Assembly (NCBI RefSeq): GCF_000173735.1 | Contig: NZ_ACCB01000029.1 | Span: forward strand, 1 to 58,215 | DNA length: 58,215 bases | Source of the DNA: Yersinia aldovae ATCC 35236 | GTDB lineage: Bacteria > Pseudomonadota > Gammaproteobacteria > Enterobacterales > Enterobacteriaceae | Direction: 5' to 3' | Shown here: one piece after another, positions 26,722 to 39,121 of the stretch | How positions within the stretch are numbered: position 1 is the first letter of the stretch | How the letters are laid out: the number at the start of each line of letters is the position of its first letter | Position numbers and translations under genes: made by a program | Notes under the pieces: model-generated | Told to the model about the DNA's origin: nothing | The model's input: only the letters and a program-made list of their open reading frames with translations | Databases searched by the model: none

Positions 26722-27378
26722 ATGCAGAAAGAAAAGCTTTCCGCTCTGATGGATGGAGAAACTCTTGATAGCGATCTGCTAGGGTCTTTGTCGAAAGATA
26801 AAGCATTACAGCAAAGCTGGGAGAGTTATCATTTGATCCGTGACACCCTGCGGGGGGATGTTGGTGAAGTCTTACATCTGGACATCGTCAGCCGTGTTGC
26901 AGAAGCACTGAAAAAAGAGCCAGCTCGCTTTATTCCTGGTGCAGTACCTGAATCTCAGCCACAACCACATGTCTGGCAGAGAATGCCTTTTTGGGCAAAA
27001 ATTCGCCCTTGGGCCAGCCAGATTACCCAAGTGGGCGTTGCTGCTTGTGTTTCTCTCGCAGTCATTGTTGGTGTTCAGCAATACAACCAACCTGTATCTG
27101 GTACATTGCAATCAGAATCACCGGCGTTTAATACTTTGCCGATGATGGGCAAAGCATCACCAGTCAGTTTTGGTGTGCCTGCTGATGGTTCCTTTGGCAC
27201 GAATCAACAGCATCAGGTTCAAGAGCAGCGTAGACGTGTCAATATGATGACTCAATTGCAAGATTTCGAATTGCAACGTCGCCTGCCACAAAATGACGTG
27301 CTGCAGCAGCCTTCAGCATCAACCCAAGCGGCGATTCAAGTCCCTGGCACTCAGTCCTTAGGAATGCAGCAGCAGTAA
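26722..27378 (+). CDS. rseA: Anti-sigma-E factor RseA
   Basis: The 218-residue inner membrane protein has an N-terminal cytoplasmic sigma-binding domain (MQKEKLSALMDGETLDSDLLG), one membrane segment (about 100-117, VGVAACVSLAVIVGV) and a Gln-rich periplasmic domain. It sequesters RpoE until DegS and RseP cleave it. Its stop overlaps the rseB ATG. Confidence 0.96.
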   Translation: MQKEKLSALMDGETLDSDLLGSLSKDKALQQSWESYHLIRDTLRGDVGEVLHLDIVSRVAEALKKEPARFIPGAVPESQPQPHVWQRMPFWAKIRPWASQITQVGVAACVSLAVIVGVQQYNQPVSGTLQSESPAFNTLPMMGKASPVSFGVPADGSFGTNQQHQVQEQRRRVNMMTQLQDFELQRRLPQNDVLQQPSASTQAAIQVPGTQSLGMQQQ

Positions 27379-28334
27379 TGAAGCAACTTTGGTTTTCCGT
27401 CTATCTAGCGGCGGGCAGCCTGTTTATGCCAACAATTGCATCGGCGGAAACCACGCCGATGCAATTGTTGCAGGAAATGGGCAGTGCCACCCAGTCGCTC
27501 AATTATGAGCTGTCATATATCAATGTTAACAAGCAAGGGATTGATTCTCTTCGCTATCGACATGCTATTCTGGATAAAAAGACATTAGCGCAGTTATTGC
27601 GTATGGATGGCCCACGTACTGAGATTATTCAACGTGGCAATGAGATAAGCTATTTCGAGCCTGGGTTTGACTCTTTTACGCTAAGTGGTGAGCATATTGT
27701 CGATGCCCTGCCTTCTGCGGTATTCCCCGATTTTGAAAAACTGTCAAAACACTATAACTATATTGCACTCGGCCGTGCCCGTGTGGCTGATCGGCCATGT
27801 CAGGTCATTAGAATCGTGGCACGTGACAGTACGCGATATAGCTATATTATCTGGATGGATGAGGCAACAAAACTCCCGATGCGGATAGACTTGCTAGATC
27901 GCGATGGCGAAACACTTGAACAGTTTCGGGTGATTTCATTTGCTGTCGGTGAGCCTATTCAAGATATTCTGCAAGGCGTGCTAAAACTGTCTATGCCGCC
28001 ATTGCTTGCGCTGCCAGCTAAAAACAAGGTGGATTTTACCTGGACACCGCGTTGGTTGCCGGAGGGCGTGACCGAAGTGTCGCGTAGCCGTCGTACATTG
28101 CCTAATATGGATGCACCGACAGAATCCCGATTATACAGTGATGGCTTATTCAGCTTTTCAGTAAACATTAATCCGGCGGGTAAAGATGTTCCTTCAGAAC
28201 AATCCCTGCGCCAGGGGCGTCGCACTGTTCAGACTGAAGCTCGTAATAATGTAGAAATCACGGTAGTGGGTGAGTTACCTCCTTCAACTGCGAAGCGTAT
28301 TGCCGATAGCGTTGTACTGGAATCGGCAAAATGA
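27378..28334 (+). CDS. rseB: Sigma-E regulatory protein RseB
   Basis: A 318-residue periplasmic protein with signal peptide (VYLAAGSLFMPTIASAE). ATPMQLLQEMGSATQSLNYEL-type start, DGPRTEIIQRGNEISYFEPG and the C-terminal domain (FTWTPRWLPEGV, DGLFSFSVNINP) are characteristic. It binds RseA and shields it from DegS, and senses mislocalised lipopolysaccharide or lipoproteins. Confidence 0.95.
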   Translation: MKQLWFSVYLAAGSLFMPTIASAETTPMQLLQEMGSATQSLNYELSYINVNKQGIDSLRYRHAILDKKTLAQLLRMDGPRTEIIQRGNEISYFEPGFDSFTLSGEHIVDALPSAVFPDFEKLSKHYNYIALGRARVADRPCQVIRIVARDSTRYSYIIWMDEATKLPMRIDLLDRDGETLEQFRVISFAVGEPIQDILQGVLKLSMPPLLALPAKNKVDFTWTPRWLPEGVTEVSRSRRTLPNMDAPTESRLYSDGLFSFSVNINPAGKDVPSEQSLRQGRRTVQTEARNNVEITVVGELPPSTAKRIADSVVLESAK

Positions 28335-28792
28335 TGAAAGAATGGGCTACAGTGATTTCGTGGCAAAACGGTATTGCTTTATTACGCTGTGAGCCACATT
28401 CAGGCTGTGGGAGCTGTCATGCTCGCCGTGGTTGCGGTAGCCACTTATTAAATGAGCTAGGGCCTGAATCAGAGCATCATTTGCAGGTCGCTATTTTGCA
28501 ACCACTAGAACCTGGGCAAAGGGTTGAAGTTGGAATTAGTGAGGGCAGCCTGTTACGTTCTGCTTTACTGGTCTATTTAACCCCTTTGGTTGGGTTAATT
28601 GCAGGTGGTGCTTTATTTCAGTTCTTATTCTTAGCCGATGTTTATACAGCGCTGGGATCTATTTCTGGTGCTAGTTTAGGATTCTTACTTGCCAGAAAGT
28701 TGGCCAGCAGGATTGAAGGGCAAAGTGCTTATCAACCGACAGTATTACAAATAGGGTTGCCTCCAGCGGCTATCCGTATTCAACAGCAGTAA
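28331..28792 (+). CDS. rseC: SoxR-reducing system protein RseC
   Basis: The 153-residue inner membrane protein begins MMKEWATVISWQNG and has a Cys cluster, CGSCHARRGCG (about 26-36), before two membrane helices (SALLVYLTPLVGLIAGG; LGSISGASLGFLLA). It works with the Rsx/Rnf complex to keep SoxR reduced. It overlaps rseB by four bases. Confidence 0.94.
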   Translation: MMKEWATVISWQNGIALLRCEPHSGCGSCHARRGCGSHLLNELGPESEHHLQVAILQPLEPGQRVEVGISEGSLLRSALLVYLTPLVGLIAGGALFQFLFLADVYTALGSISGASLGFLLARKLASRIEGQSAYQPTVLQIGLPPAAIRIQQQ

Positions 28793-28802
28793 CACGTATT
28801 AC

Positions 28803-29653
28803 CTAATCGGCATGGTAGGCTGGGATACGGTTTTGAATCATATGCTCAACTAATGCAATAAAGAGATCTGCACTGACTAATGCTGAGTAATCTATTGTAA
28901 AGAGAATTTTACCTTTGGCGTCAAATAGTTGAATTTTATCATGATATGTTTCTCTTTGAGTTTCGATATACAGTATGTCTTCCATATTAATAATGCCTTC
29001 GCTTGTAGCCAAACAATGAGCACTAAGTGAAATCGGCGATGTCTCTATTGCAAGAGTGCTATCTTTAATTATATTAATAACACTGTGGAGCATTAATTTT
29101 ACAAGCCAGTTGTCATTTCTTTTAATCACTTCGAATAAAATAGGCTCGCCTTTTGATAAGCTATCTAAACTAATCACGCCGACATTGATTACTTGTTGAT
29201 GTATCAGAGTATTCATTAGGGGATATGCATTCTTTATATTGTTTATAATGATATTCCAAGGCTGAGCTTTTGAAGTGCGAAAAGCCATAGCATTAATTTT
29301 ACCATCAGAGTTTATTCCTAAATGGTATTTATGAATATATCGAATTTTATTAAATGGAATAAAATAGACTTTACCATTGTGGTGGTTGAACACGCGAACT
29401 CCTTTCTCATACAGGAAATAGGTGAACATTGGGTTACTGTGTAAACGTAGATAAAGTAAACTACTTAATGTTATTGCTGCAATGGCCACACATAGAATAG
29501 AAAGAACCGAAGGGGTGGAAAGAGGGGTGTTGTAACTGCGAGAATAATAATTACCAAGCTGAATGCAAGTATAAATATTATTGAAAATATAGTTAGCATT
29601 GAGTTTTCTTTTCTAACCTCATGGCGGCTAAGGACTTTCCCTTCATCGATCAT
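28803..29653 (-). CDS. Unrecognised two-helix membrane protein, frameshifted between its helices
   Basis: Two overlapping minus-strand frames make sense only together. The first starts at ATG 29653 (AAGGA upstream), has MIDEGKVLSRHEVRKEN and a membrane helix (MLTIFSIIFILAFSLVIII), and ends at 29471. The second carries a further hydrophobic helix (SVLSILCVAIAAITLSSLLY) directly after the point where the first would continue, then about 200 soluble residues (YFLYEKGVRVFNHHNGKVYF, LFIALVEHMIQ). One missing base between about 29495 and 29530 explains the break. A PH-like cytoplasmic domain is possible. I recognise no family. It is convergent with rseC. Confidence 0.55.
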
Positions 29654-29863
29654 AATATTATCCTTGTCATTGCCAAGAGGAGATCTCACTTGGTTGTTAC
29701 AATTTAATATTAATACTCTATGTTGTTTTCTTGTTGAGTATATGGGCATTCTCCTAAAATTATTAGCGATAGAATATGGATAAATAGAGTCAGGCTTCGA
29801 CCGTTACATCGCGTGGTTGCTCTTTGGCGATTAGAACTACTATTCTCAATGTCATAACCTGAC

Positions 29864-30096
29864 ATGGCTATCGATATAATAAAGTATGGGGAGTGGATCT
29901 TTGCTGACTAACGCTGAGGAAAAAACATGGAGTCAGATACGTCAGATGGGAAGGTAAAGATACATTTATACAGGATAAATCAGGTAACAAGCTAAGTGTG
30001 ATGCCTTTCACGAGGCTGAGTTACAGTGTAAGATGCGTGCATATTTATGTGGGTAGTTTTGGGTTTGAGTCCATCGCTGTGTCCACCAATAATTAA
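29864..30096 (+). pseudogene. Possible decayed small ORF upstream of lepA
   Basis: The 480-bp gap before lepA has broken protein-like stretches: ATG 29864 reads MAIDIIKYGEWIFAD then stops, and another frame continues HGVRYVRWEGKDTFIQ, SGNKLSVMPFTRLSY to a TAA at 30096. Together they look like a small gene disrupted by indels. The rest of the gap shows no gene and should hold the lepA promoter. Low certainty. Confidence 0.28.
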
Positions 30097-30129
30097 TTAA
30101 AGACAACGACTAGAGAAAAATTCATATAA

Positions 30130-31929
30130 ATGAAGCACATAAGAAACTTTTCTATTATTGCCCATATTGACCACGGTAAGTCGACGCTATCTGACCGTAT
30201 TATTCAGATTTGTGGCGGATTATCTGAGCGCGAAATGGCCGCTCAGGTGCTGGATTCTATGGATCTGGAGCGCGAGCGTGGCATTACCATCAAGGCGCAG
30301 AGTGTCACACTTGATTACCACGCCAAAGATGGTCAAACCTATCAACTTAACTTTATCGATACCCCTGGTCACGTTGACTTCTCTTATGAAGTTTCCCGCT
30401 CTCTGGCGGCCTGTGAAGGGGCATTGCTGGTCGTTGATGCAGGGCAAGGTGTTGAGGCCCAGACGCTAGCGAACTGTTACACCGCGATGGAAATGAACCT
30501 GGAAGTAGTTCCAGTTTTAAATAAAATCGACTTGCCTGCCGCCGATCCTGAGCGCGTTGCTGAAGAGATTGAAGATATCGTGGGTATTGATGCCACCGAT
30601 GCTGTGCGTTGCTCGGCGAAAACCGGCGTGGGTGTGCCTGATATCCTTGAACGTTTGGTGCGTGATATTCCGCCGCCAAAGGGTGATCCGGACGGGCCAT
30701 TGCAGGCACTGATTATCGACTCCTGGTTTGATAACTATCTGGGTGTTGTCTCATTAATTCGTATTAAGAATGGTTCGTTACGTAAAGGCGATAAAGTTAA
30801 GGTCATGAGTACTGGCCAAAGCTATAACGCTGATCGTCTGGGTATCTTTACACCAAAACGTGTCGATCGCGATATGCTCAATTGCGGTGAAGTAGGCTGG
30901 TTGGTGTGTGCGATAAAAGACATTCTTGGCGCACCGGTTGGCGATACTTTGACATTAGCCCGTAACCCGGCAGAGAAATCATTACCGGGCTTCAAAAAGG
31001 TTAAACCTCAGGTTTACGCAGGCTTGTTCCCGATTAGCTCAGATGACTATGAAGCCTTCCGTGATGCGTTAGGTAAACTGAGTCTTAACGACGCCTCGTT
31101 ATTCTATGAACCAGAAAGCTCCACCGCTCTGGGCTTTGGTTTCCGCTGTGGCTTCCTTGGTTTGCTGCACATGGAAATCATTCAGGAACGTCTGGAACGT
31201 GAATATGATCTGGAGTTGATCACCACAGCACCGACAGTCGTATATGAAGTGATCACTACCAGTCAGGAAACCATTCATGTTGATAGCCCATCGAAACTGC
31301 CTGCGCTGAACAACATTGAAGAACTGCGTGAGCCGATTGCTGAATGTCATATGTTGTTGCCGCAGGAGTACTTAGGTAACGTCATTACCTTGTGTATTGA
31401 AAAACGTGGTATGCAGACCAACATGGTCTATCACGGTAACCAAGTGGCGCTGACATATGAAATTCCGATGGCTGAAGTGGTACTCGATTTCTTTGACCGC
31501 TTGAAATCAACATCCCGTGGTTATGCGTCGTTGGATTACAATTTCAAACGCTTCCAGACGTCTGACATGGTGCGTGTTGATGTGCTTATCAACAACGAAC
31601 GAGTCGATGCTTTGGCGTTAATTACTCACCGTGACAACGCGCAGTATCGTGGCCGAGATCTGGTTGAGAAAATGAAAGAACTGATCCCACGTCAGCAGTT
31701 TGATATTGCGATTCAGGCCGCCATTGGTAACCACATCATTGCCCGTTCAACGGTGAAACAGTTACGTAAAAACGTGCTGGCGAAGTGTTATGGCGGTGAT
31801 GTTAGCCGTAAGAAAAAACTTCTACAGAAACAGAAAGATGGTAAGAAACGTATGAAGCAGGTGGGTAACGTTGAATTACCACAAGAGGCTTTCCTGGCGA
31901 TTCTGCATGTCGGTAAAGACAGCAAATAA
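30130..31929 (+). CDS. lepA: Elongation factor 4 (LepA)
   Basis: The 599-residue translational GTPase has AHIDHGKST (G1), DTPGHVDF (G3), NKIDLP (G4), and the LepA C-terminal domain ending in [20 protein letters not shown]. It binds ribosomes and affects initiation and back-translocation. No strong ribosome binding site precedes the ATG. It forms an operon with lepB, ten bases downstream. Confidence 0.98.
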   Translation: MKHIRNFSIIAHIDHGKSTLSDRIIQICGGLSEREMAAQVLDSMDLERERGITIKAQSVTLDYHAKDGQTYQLNFIDTPGHVDFSYEVSRSLAACEGALLVVDAGQGVEAQTLANCYTAMEMNLEVVPVLNKIDLPAADPERVAEEIEDIVGIDATDAVRCSAKTGVGVPDILERLVRDIPPPKGDPDGPLQALIIDSWFDNYLGVVSLIRIKNGSLRKGDKVKVMSTGQSYNADRLGIFTPKRVDRDMLNCGEVGWLVCAIKDILGAPVGDTLTLARNPAEKSLPGFKKVKPQVYAGLFPISSDDYEAFRDALGKLSLNDASLFYEPESSTALGFGFRCGFLGLLHMEIIQERLEREYDLELITTAPTVVYEVITTSQETIHVDSPSKLPALNNIEELREPIAECHMLLPQEYLGNVITLCIEKRGMQTNMVYHGNQVALTYEIPMAEVVLDFFDRLKSTSRGYASLDYNFKRFQTSDMVRVDVLINNERVDALALITHRDNAQYRGRDLVEKMKELIPRQQFDIAIQAAIGNHIIARSTVKQLRKNVLAKCYGGDVSRKKKLLQKQKDGKKRMKQVGNVELPQEAFLAILHVGKDSK

Positions 31930-31938
31930 GGAGTTTTC

Positions 31939-32937
31939 ATGGCTAATATGTTTGCCTTAATTTTGGCGTTAGCAACGCTGGTGACGGGGATTATCTGGTG
32001 CTTTGAGCGGTTTAGATGGGCACCAGCCCGTCAGGCAAAAATTGCGGCTATTCACACGCAAACTGCGGAAATTCAAGCTAAAGCTGGCAATGCTGTCGAT
32101 AACAAGACTTTAGCGCAAGCGGCAAAGCAACCGGGTTGGATTGAGACATGTGCTTCAGTCTTCCCGGTATTAGCTTTGGTATTTATCGTGCGTTCGTTTA
32201 TTTACGAACCGTTCCAGATCCCTTCTGGCTCGATGATGCCTACCATGCTGATTGGTGATTTCATTCTGGTTGAGAAGTTTGCTTATGGGATTAAAGATCC
32301 CATAACACAGACGACATTGATTCCGACTGGTCATCCGAAACGCGGTGATATTGCTGTTTTTAAATATCCACTGGATCCGCGTTTGGACTATATCAAACGT
32401 GTCGTGGGGTTACCGGGTGATAGGGTGAGTTATAATCCTATTAGCAAAGAAGTAACGGTTCAGCCGTCGTGCAATAGCGGAACCTCTTGTGACAGCGCGC
32501 TGGCGATTACTTACAGCACGTCTGAGCCAAGTGATTTTGTGCAGACATTCCGCTATAGCGGTAATGGTGAGGCTTCGGCCGGGTTCTTCCAGATCCCAAC
32601 CAATGAAGCGGTACCTGATGGTGGTGTTCGTCTGCGCGAGCGCACCGAGAGCCTTGGGCCTGTTGCACACCATATTTTGACTGTTCCGGGCCGTCAGGAT
32701 CCGGTTGGTGCTTATTATCAGCAACCTAATCAGCCGTTAGGGGTTTGGGTTGTACCGCAAGGCCACTACTTTATGATGGGTGACAATCGGGACAATAGCG
32801 CAGACAGCCGTTTCTGGGGTTTTGTGCCTGAGCGTAATCTGGTGGGTAAAGCCACGGCTATCTGGATGAGTTTTGAAAAGCAAGAAGGTGAATGGCCAAC
32901 GGGAGTGCGTTTAAGTCGTATTGGTGGAGTTCATTAA
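31939..32937 (+). CDS. lepB: Signal peptidase I
   Basis: A 332-residue inner membrane serine protease with two N-terminal helices (MFALILALATLVTGIIWCF; VFPVLALVFIVRSFIY), catalytic Ser in IPSGSMMPT, Lys in DYIKRVVGLPGD, and GDNRDNSADSRFWGFVP. It removes signal peptides from exported proteins. The linker between the helices is slightly longer than in E. coli (324 residues). Confidence 0.97.
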   Translation: MANMFALILALATLVTGIIWCFERFRWAPARQAKIAAIHTQTAEIQAKAGNAVDNKTLAQAAKQPGWIETCASVFPVLALVFIVRSFIYEPFQIPSGSMMPTMLIGDFILVEKFAYGIKDPITQTTLIPTGHPKRGDIAVFKYPLDPRLDYIKRVVGLPGDRVSYNPISKEVTVQPSCNSGTSCDSALAITYSTSEPSDFVQTFRYSGNGEASAGFFQIPTNEAVPDGGVRLRERTESLGPVAHHILTVPGRQDPVGAYYQQPNQPLGVWVVPQGHYFMMGDNRDNSADSRFWGFVPERNLVGKATAIWMSFEKQEGEWPTGVRLSRIGGVH

Positions 32938-33025
32938 TATAGGCTATACCCAAGTAAGCTGGGGCATTAAAACGCAGCATTATATTTCCACTCGTTGTAG
33001 AATAAGCTTTCGAGCGATAAAAAGT

Positions 33026-33045
33026 TGGCTCCCTGATGGGAGCCA
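33026..33045 (+). other. Hairpin in the rnc leader, candidate RNase III autoregulation site
   Basis: TGGCTCCC pairs perfectly with GGGAGCCA across a TGAT loop, about 95 bases before rnc and with no T run. In E. coli RNase III cuts a stem in its own leader; this may be the counterpart. Confidence 0.4.
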
Positions 33046-33135
33046 CTGCAAACGAAACAGTTTTGTCTTGATGATTTGGTGGTCAGACCTGTTCCGTGTG
33101 CTGTAGTTTTTGACGCATTCTTGATCTATTGGTAA

Positions 33136-34727
<1,592 letters not shown>

Positions 34728-34736
34728 GTGTCGCCA

Positions 34737-35462
34737 ATGGAGGGGTGGCAACGCGCATTTGTCCTGCATGGGCGACCTTACAGTGAAACCAGCCTGATGC
34801 TGGATTTATTCACTGAAGGGGAAGGCCGTATCCGGGTATTGGCAAAAGGTGCGCGAGGTCGTCGCTCCAACTTAAAAGGCTGCTTGCAGCCTTTTACACC
34901 ACTGTTAGTCCGTTGGGCTGGGCGTGGTGAAGTCAAAACATTACGCAGTGCTGAACCGGTATCTTTGGCTCTCCCATTGACAGGTTCTATGTTGTACAGC
35001 GGCTTATATGTCAATGAGCTGCTCTCTCGCGTGTTAGAACATCAAACCAATTACTCCGCGCTATTTTTTGACTATCTGCATTGCCTGCAAGCACTGGCTG
35101 GCAGCGATGGATCGCCTGAATATGCTCTACGTCAGTTTGAATTGGCGATACTGGCGCATCTGGGTTATGGCGTGGATTTCCTCCATTGTGCGGGCAGTGG
35201 TGAAGCGGTGGCGGATACCATGACGTATCGTTATCGTGAGGAGAAAGGCTTTATCGCCAGTCTGGTGGTCGATCACTACAGTTTTACCGGCCGTCAATTA
35301 TTGGCTCTGGCTAACCGTGAGTTTCCCGATGCGGAGACGCTGCGTGCTGCCAAACGTTTCACCCGTATTGCCCTCAAGCCTTATTTGGGGGGGAAGCCAC
35401 TCAAAAGTCGTGAATTATTTCGCCAATTTGTGATCAAGCCTCCAGCCGACCCTGTGCCATAA
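34737..35462 (+). CDS. recO: DNA repair protein RecO
   Basis: The 241-residue protein starts [23 protein letters not shown]-like (OB fold), followed by [30 protein letters not shown] and the end [20 protein letters not shown]. It loads RecA with RecR in gap repair. An in-frame GTG at 34728, directly after the era stop, is the alternative start. Confidence 0.95.
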   Translation: MEGWQRAFVLHGRPYSETSLMLDLFTEGEGRIRVLAKGARGRRSNLKGCLQPFTPLLVRWAGRGEVKTLRSAEPVSLALPLTGSMLYSGLYVNELLSRVLEHQTNYSALFFDYLHCLQALAGSDGSPEYALRQFELAILAHLGYGVDFLHCAGSGEAVADTMTYRYREEKGFIASLVVDHYSFTGRQLLALANREFPDAETLRAAKRFTRIALKPYLGGKPLKSRELFRQFVIKPPADPVP

Positions 35463-35628
35463 CGTTCAGCCTCGCTTTTTTAAACCGCCGGTATCAACTT
35501 TCCTACGCTGTGACCTATCCGCTGCCAGCTCACTCGGTGTAAACTGCGCAATAGTAACGCATTTGATGGCATGTCTATTTACATGCTTATTAACCTATTA
35601 AAGATGCATCCATATCCGGAGGGCTGTC

Positions 35629-36359
35629 ATGGCTGATTTGTTGCTGGGCGTTAATATTGATCACATCGCGACACTACGAAATGCACGCGGAACCATTTAC
35701 CCTGATCCTGTTCAGGCTGCATTCATCGCTGAACAAGCCGGAGCTGACGGTATTACCGTGCATTTACGGGAAGATCGCCGCCATATCACTGATCGGGATG
35801 TGAAGATCCTGCGTCAAACTATTCAGACTCGCATGAATCTGGAAATGGCGGTTACCGACGAGATGGTTGATATTGCGTGTGAACTACAACCGCATTTTTG
35901 CTGTTTGGTGCCGGAAAACGCCAGGAAGTGACTACCGAAGGTGGGTTGGATGTTGCCGGTCAGATCGATAAAATGACTATTGCGATCAGCCGGTTATCCA
36001 AGGCGGGCATTCTGGTTTCGCTGTTTATCGATGCTGATATGCGCCAAATTGATGCCGCTGTTGCGGTCGGAGCACCTTACATCGAAATCCACACGGGTGC
36101 TTATGCCGATGCCGCCTCAGATTTGGTTCGCAAGGCTGAACTCGCACGGATAGCGCAAGCGGCGATCTATGCTGCCAGCAAAGGTTTAAAAGTGAATGCG
36201 GGTCATGGTCTGACTTACCATAATGTGCAACCCATAGCCGCCTTGCCGGAAATGCATGAGCTAAATATTGGTCATGCAATCATTGGTCAGGCGGTAATGA
36301 CCGGTCTTGCGGCGGCGGTTAGTGATATGAAAGTGTTGATGCGGGAAGCGCGTCGTTAA
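35629..36359 (+). pseudogene. pdxJ: Pyridoxine 5'-phosphate synthase PdxJ, split by a one-base frameshift
   Basis: ATG 35629 (GGAGGG upstream) reads [36 protein letters not shown] and HFCCLVPE, then leaves frame at AAAA 35915-35918 and stops at 35931. Adding one A restores [16 protein letters not shown] and the rest to 36359 ([28 protein letters not shown]). The whole 243-residue PdxJ is otherwise intact. It condenses 1-deoxyxylulose phosphate with aminoacetone phosphate in vitamin B6 synthesis. A real mutation would cause B6 auxotrophy, so a sequence error is likely. Confidence 0.9.
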
Positions 36360-36739
36360 TGGCTATTCTCGGGTTAGGTACTGATATTGTTGAAATATCA
36401 AGGATTGAGGCGGTAGTGGAGCGCACCGGTGAAAGGCTGGCACAACGTATCCTCAGTCCTGCGGAATTACAGCATTATCAGCAGCACCAGCAGCCAATCC
36501 GTTTTCTGGCCAAGCGCTTTGCGGTCAAAGAAGCGGCTGCCAAGGCATTTGGTACTGGTATTCGCAACGGATTGGCCTTTAATCAATTTGAAGTGGTTAA
36601 CGATGCGCTGGGCAAACCGACACTGCGTTTGCATCAGCGGGCAGCCGAATTAGCGGCGGAGCTGGGGGTCAAATCCCTCCATGTGACGCTAGCCGATGAA
36701 CGGCGTTATGCCTGCGCCACGGTGATTATTGAAAGCTAG
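36359..36739 (+). CDS. acpS: Holo-[acyl-carrier-protein] synthase
   Basis: The 126-residue protein has [13 protein letters not shown] and [21 protein letters not shown], the magnesium- and CoA-binding motifs. It attaches phosphopantetheine to acyl carrier protein. Its ATG overlaps the pdxJ stop by one base (TAATG). Confidence 0.97.
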   Translation: MAILGLGTDIVEISRIEAVVERTGERLAQRILSPAELQHYQQHQQPIRFLAKRFAVKEAAAKAFGTGIRNGLAFNQFEVVNDALGKPTLRLHQRAAELAAELGVKSLHVTLADERRYACATVIIES

Positions 36740-36854
36740 GGCCAGTATTGGCCGCAAGTTGTGATGACAGGATATCGGGGCGTGCATGGCAATGCCGCCC
36801 TTTTTACGGTGCGCCGGTATAAGCTGTTGGTATCAAAACGATTATCGCGGGGGA

Positions 36855-37115
36855 TTATAATCGGTCGGCATGATGCAGTTGGACAAATTTATCCCATAGC
36901 TGCTCGTTGCTCTCAACCCAGGCTGGATCGATAGCAATAGTATTATCAATAGGGCAGACCAACTGACAGGTTGGCGTTTCGTAATGGCCGACACATTCGG
37001 TACAGCGCATCGGGTCAATCTCATAAATGTCTGCACCCATAGAAATTGCCTTGTTCGGGCATTCCGGCTCGCACATGTCGCAATTGATACATTTACGAGT
37101 GATCAACAGAGCCAT
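36855..37115 (-). CDS. yfhL: YfhL family 4Fe-4S ferredoxin
   Basis: The 86-residue protein has CINCDMCEPECPN and a second cluster motif CTECVGHYETPTCQLVCP, as in Alvin/YfhL-type bacterial ferredoxins with two [4Fe-4S] clusters. Start at 37115 (MALLITRKC) follows AAGAGGAATC. It is convergent with acpS. Confidence 0.93.
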   Translation of the reverse strand: MALLITRKCINCDMCEPECPNKAISMGADIYEIDPMRCTECVGHYETPTCQLVCPIDNTIAIDPAWVESNEQLWDKFVQLHHADRL

Positions 37116-37177
37116 GATTCCTCTTACCTTCGCTTGGGGGATGCTCAACAGCGGAGGATTATACCTCTCTGGTGCCC

Positions 37178-38020
37178 TTAGACCAGTCTTTTCACCAACG
37201 CTGCACTGTGCTTAATATTTGCCTGCGCACTTTCAAGGTCTTGCTGAATCATCGCCATAAATAGTAGATCGGTCAGCGCATATTGTGCCGTGCTGGACGA
37301 GATAGCGGCACTGCGAATCACCGGCTCTTCTGAGATAGTATATAAGCAGTGGTCTGCCCGCTGTTGTAGGTTATTGGGGGAAAAACTGGTGAGAGCCAAT
37401 ACCTTGGCACCACGGCGCTGTGCCTCTTCCGCTGCCAGATTTACCTCGCGGCGCTCGCCACTAAATGAGATGGCTAACACTAAATCTTGCACATTCAACG
37501 CCTGCACCACCGCCAGTTGTACATGCATATCTGTTTCCGATACGGCGACCACGCCAATTTTCAGTAACTTATAAGCCAGGTCTTTGGCCACCAAACCAGA
37601 AGCACCAATACCAATCAAAATCACCTTTCGCGCGGTACGCAGCATCTCTAACGCCTGTGTAAGACGTTGTTCACTATTGATATCCAGCGTGGCGCGTAAT
37701 GCGGCAGTTTTTTCACTGAGTAATTTTTCGCCCACCGTTTTTAAGCTATCGGTACTTAGGATCTGGTTATGCAGTGTGACCGCCTGAGGTGGCGAGGCCA
37801 CAATTTCACTCAGAGCCAGTTTTAGCGCTGGAAAGCCTTTATAACCTAACTTCTGGGCGAATTTGACTACGGCTGATTGGCTGACACCGGTCTGTTGCGC
37901 CAACTTTTGTGAACTAAGGTGCCGCGCCTGCTCAGGGTTGGACAGTAGGAAGTCGGCCAGCTTACGGTCATTTTGTGCCAGCGTAGGGTAGATCTGGCGA
38001 ATGCGAAGAAGACTGCTCAT
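37178..38020 (-). CDS. yfhH: RpiR/MurR-type regulator YfhH
   Basis: The 280-residue protein has an N-terminal helix-turn-helix (SSQKLAQQTGVSQSAVVKFAQKLGYKGFPALK) and a C-terminal SIS sugar-phosphate domain (ILIGIGASGLVAKDLAYKL, AISFSGERREV). It closely resembles E. coli YfhH. It is divergent from murQ-murP, so the likely effector is MurNAc 6-phosphate or a related sugar phosphate. Confidence 0.85.
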   Translation of the reverse strand: MSSLLRIRQIYPTLAQNDRKLADFLLSNPEQARHLSSQKLAQQTGVSQSAVVKFAQKLGYKGFPALKLALSEIVASPPQAVTLHNQILSTDSLKTVGEKLLSEKTAALRATLDINSEQRLTQALEMLRTARKVILIGIGASGLVAKDLAYKLLKIGVVAVSETDMHVQLAVVQALNVQDLVLAISFSGERREVNLAAEEAQRRGAKVLALTSFSPNNLQQRADHCLYTISEEPVIRSAAISSSTAQYALTDLLFMAMIQQDLESAQANIKHSAALVKRLV

Positions 38021-38113
38021 AAATCAGTTCCTGAGTGCGGGAAGAACATAATGATATCGGTAAAAATCAAGATAAAGCGCCAGTAACGGAGCATAACATC
38101 CTTTTTTTGTGAT

Positions 38114-38182
38114 CATTCAATGAATGGCGCAAGAAAACATTCGCTTTAATGAATATTATATTCAATTATAAAAATATAATTG
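38114..38182. promoter_or_regulatory. Palindrome cluster in the yfhH-murQ promoter region
   Basis: CATTCA-A-TGAATG (38114-38126), GAATATTATATTC (38151-38163) and CAATTATA-AAAA-TATAATTG (38163-38182) are perfect palindromes. One or more are probable operators for the RpiR-type regulator. TGTGAT at 38108-38113 could be a CRP half-site. Confidence 0.5.
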
Positions 38183-38210
38183 TGAATTAAAAATTCAAAG
38201 AGGACATATC

Positions 38211-39098
38211 ATGAATCTGGGCACGTTAGTTTCTGAAAGCCGTAACCCGGCAACAATGGCGCTGGACAAACTCTCTACACTGGCAATGCTGACCTGCATT
38301 AACGATGAGGATCGCAAAGTACCCGAAGCCATTCGTTTGGTTTTACCGGCGATTGCTCAGGCGGTTGATCTGACGGCTGAGGCATTAAAACAGGGCGGGC
38401 GACTGATTTATTTGGGGGCAGGAACCAGCGGGCGGCTGGGGGTGTTAGATGCCTCTGAGTGCCCGCCGACTTTTGGTGTACCGCATGGCATGGTGATTGG
38501 CCTGATCGCCGGTGGCCCCGGTGCGTTACTGAAAGCGGTTGAAGGTGCTGAGGATGATATGGCTCTTGGTGCAAAGGATTTGCAAGATTTACAACTTACG
38601 GCAACCGATATGGTGGTCGGGTTGGCCGCCTCAGGACGCACGCCTTATGTGATCGGTGCTTTACGTTATGCCCGCGCGCTAGGTTGCCCGACAGCCGCCA
38701 TTTCCTGTAATCCAGATTCCCCTATCGCGCAGGAAGCGCAGGTGGCGATTTCGCCCGTTGTGGGGCCAGAGGCACTGACCGGTTCGACCCGGATGAAGTC
38801 GGGTACGGCGCAGAAATTGGTACTCAACATGTTATCCACCGGAGCGATGGTCAAGCTGGGCAAGGTCTACCAGAACCTGATGGTGGATGTGAAAGCGACC
38901 AATGTAAAGTTGGTCGATCGCGCTTGCCGTATTGTGGTTGAAGCCACGGGTGCCAGCCGTGCTGATGCCGAGCACGCCTTGGCGCAAACAGAATATGAAG
39001 TTAAACCGGCCATTCTGATGATTCTGAAAGGGATCAGCGCTGAACAGGCCCGTCAGAGTTTGCAGCAGCATAATGGTTACTTACGCGCAGCGCTGTAA
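38211..39098 (+). CDS. murQ: N-acetylmuramic acid 6-phosphate etherase
   Basis: The 295-residue SIS-domain enzyme has [25 protein letters not shown]-type core, [16 protein letters not shown] and [22 protein letters not shown]. It removes the lactyl ether from MurNAc-6-P to give GlcNAc-6-P in cell wall recycling. AGAGGAC precedes the ATG. Confidence 0.97.
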   Translation: MNLGTLVSESRNPATMALDKLSTLAMLTCINDEDRKVPEAIRLVLPAIAQAVDLTAEALKQGGRLIYLGAGTSGRLGVLDASECPPTFGVPHGMVIGLIAGGPGALLKAVEGAEDDMALGAKDLQDLQLTATDMVVGLAASGRTPYVIGALRYARALGCPTAAISCNPDSPIAQEAQVAISPVVGPEALTGSTRMKSGTAQKLVLNMLSTGAMVKLGKVYQNLMVDVKATNVKLVDRACRIVVEATGASRADAEHALAQTEYEVKPAILMILKGISAEQARQSLQQHNGYLRAAL

Positions 39099-39121
39099 GG
39101 CTTACACTCAGGGGAACGGCT

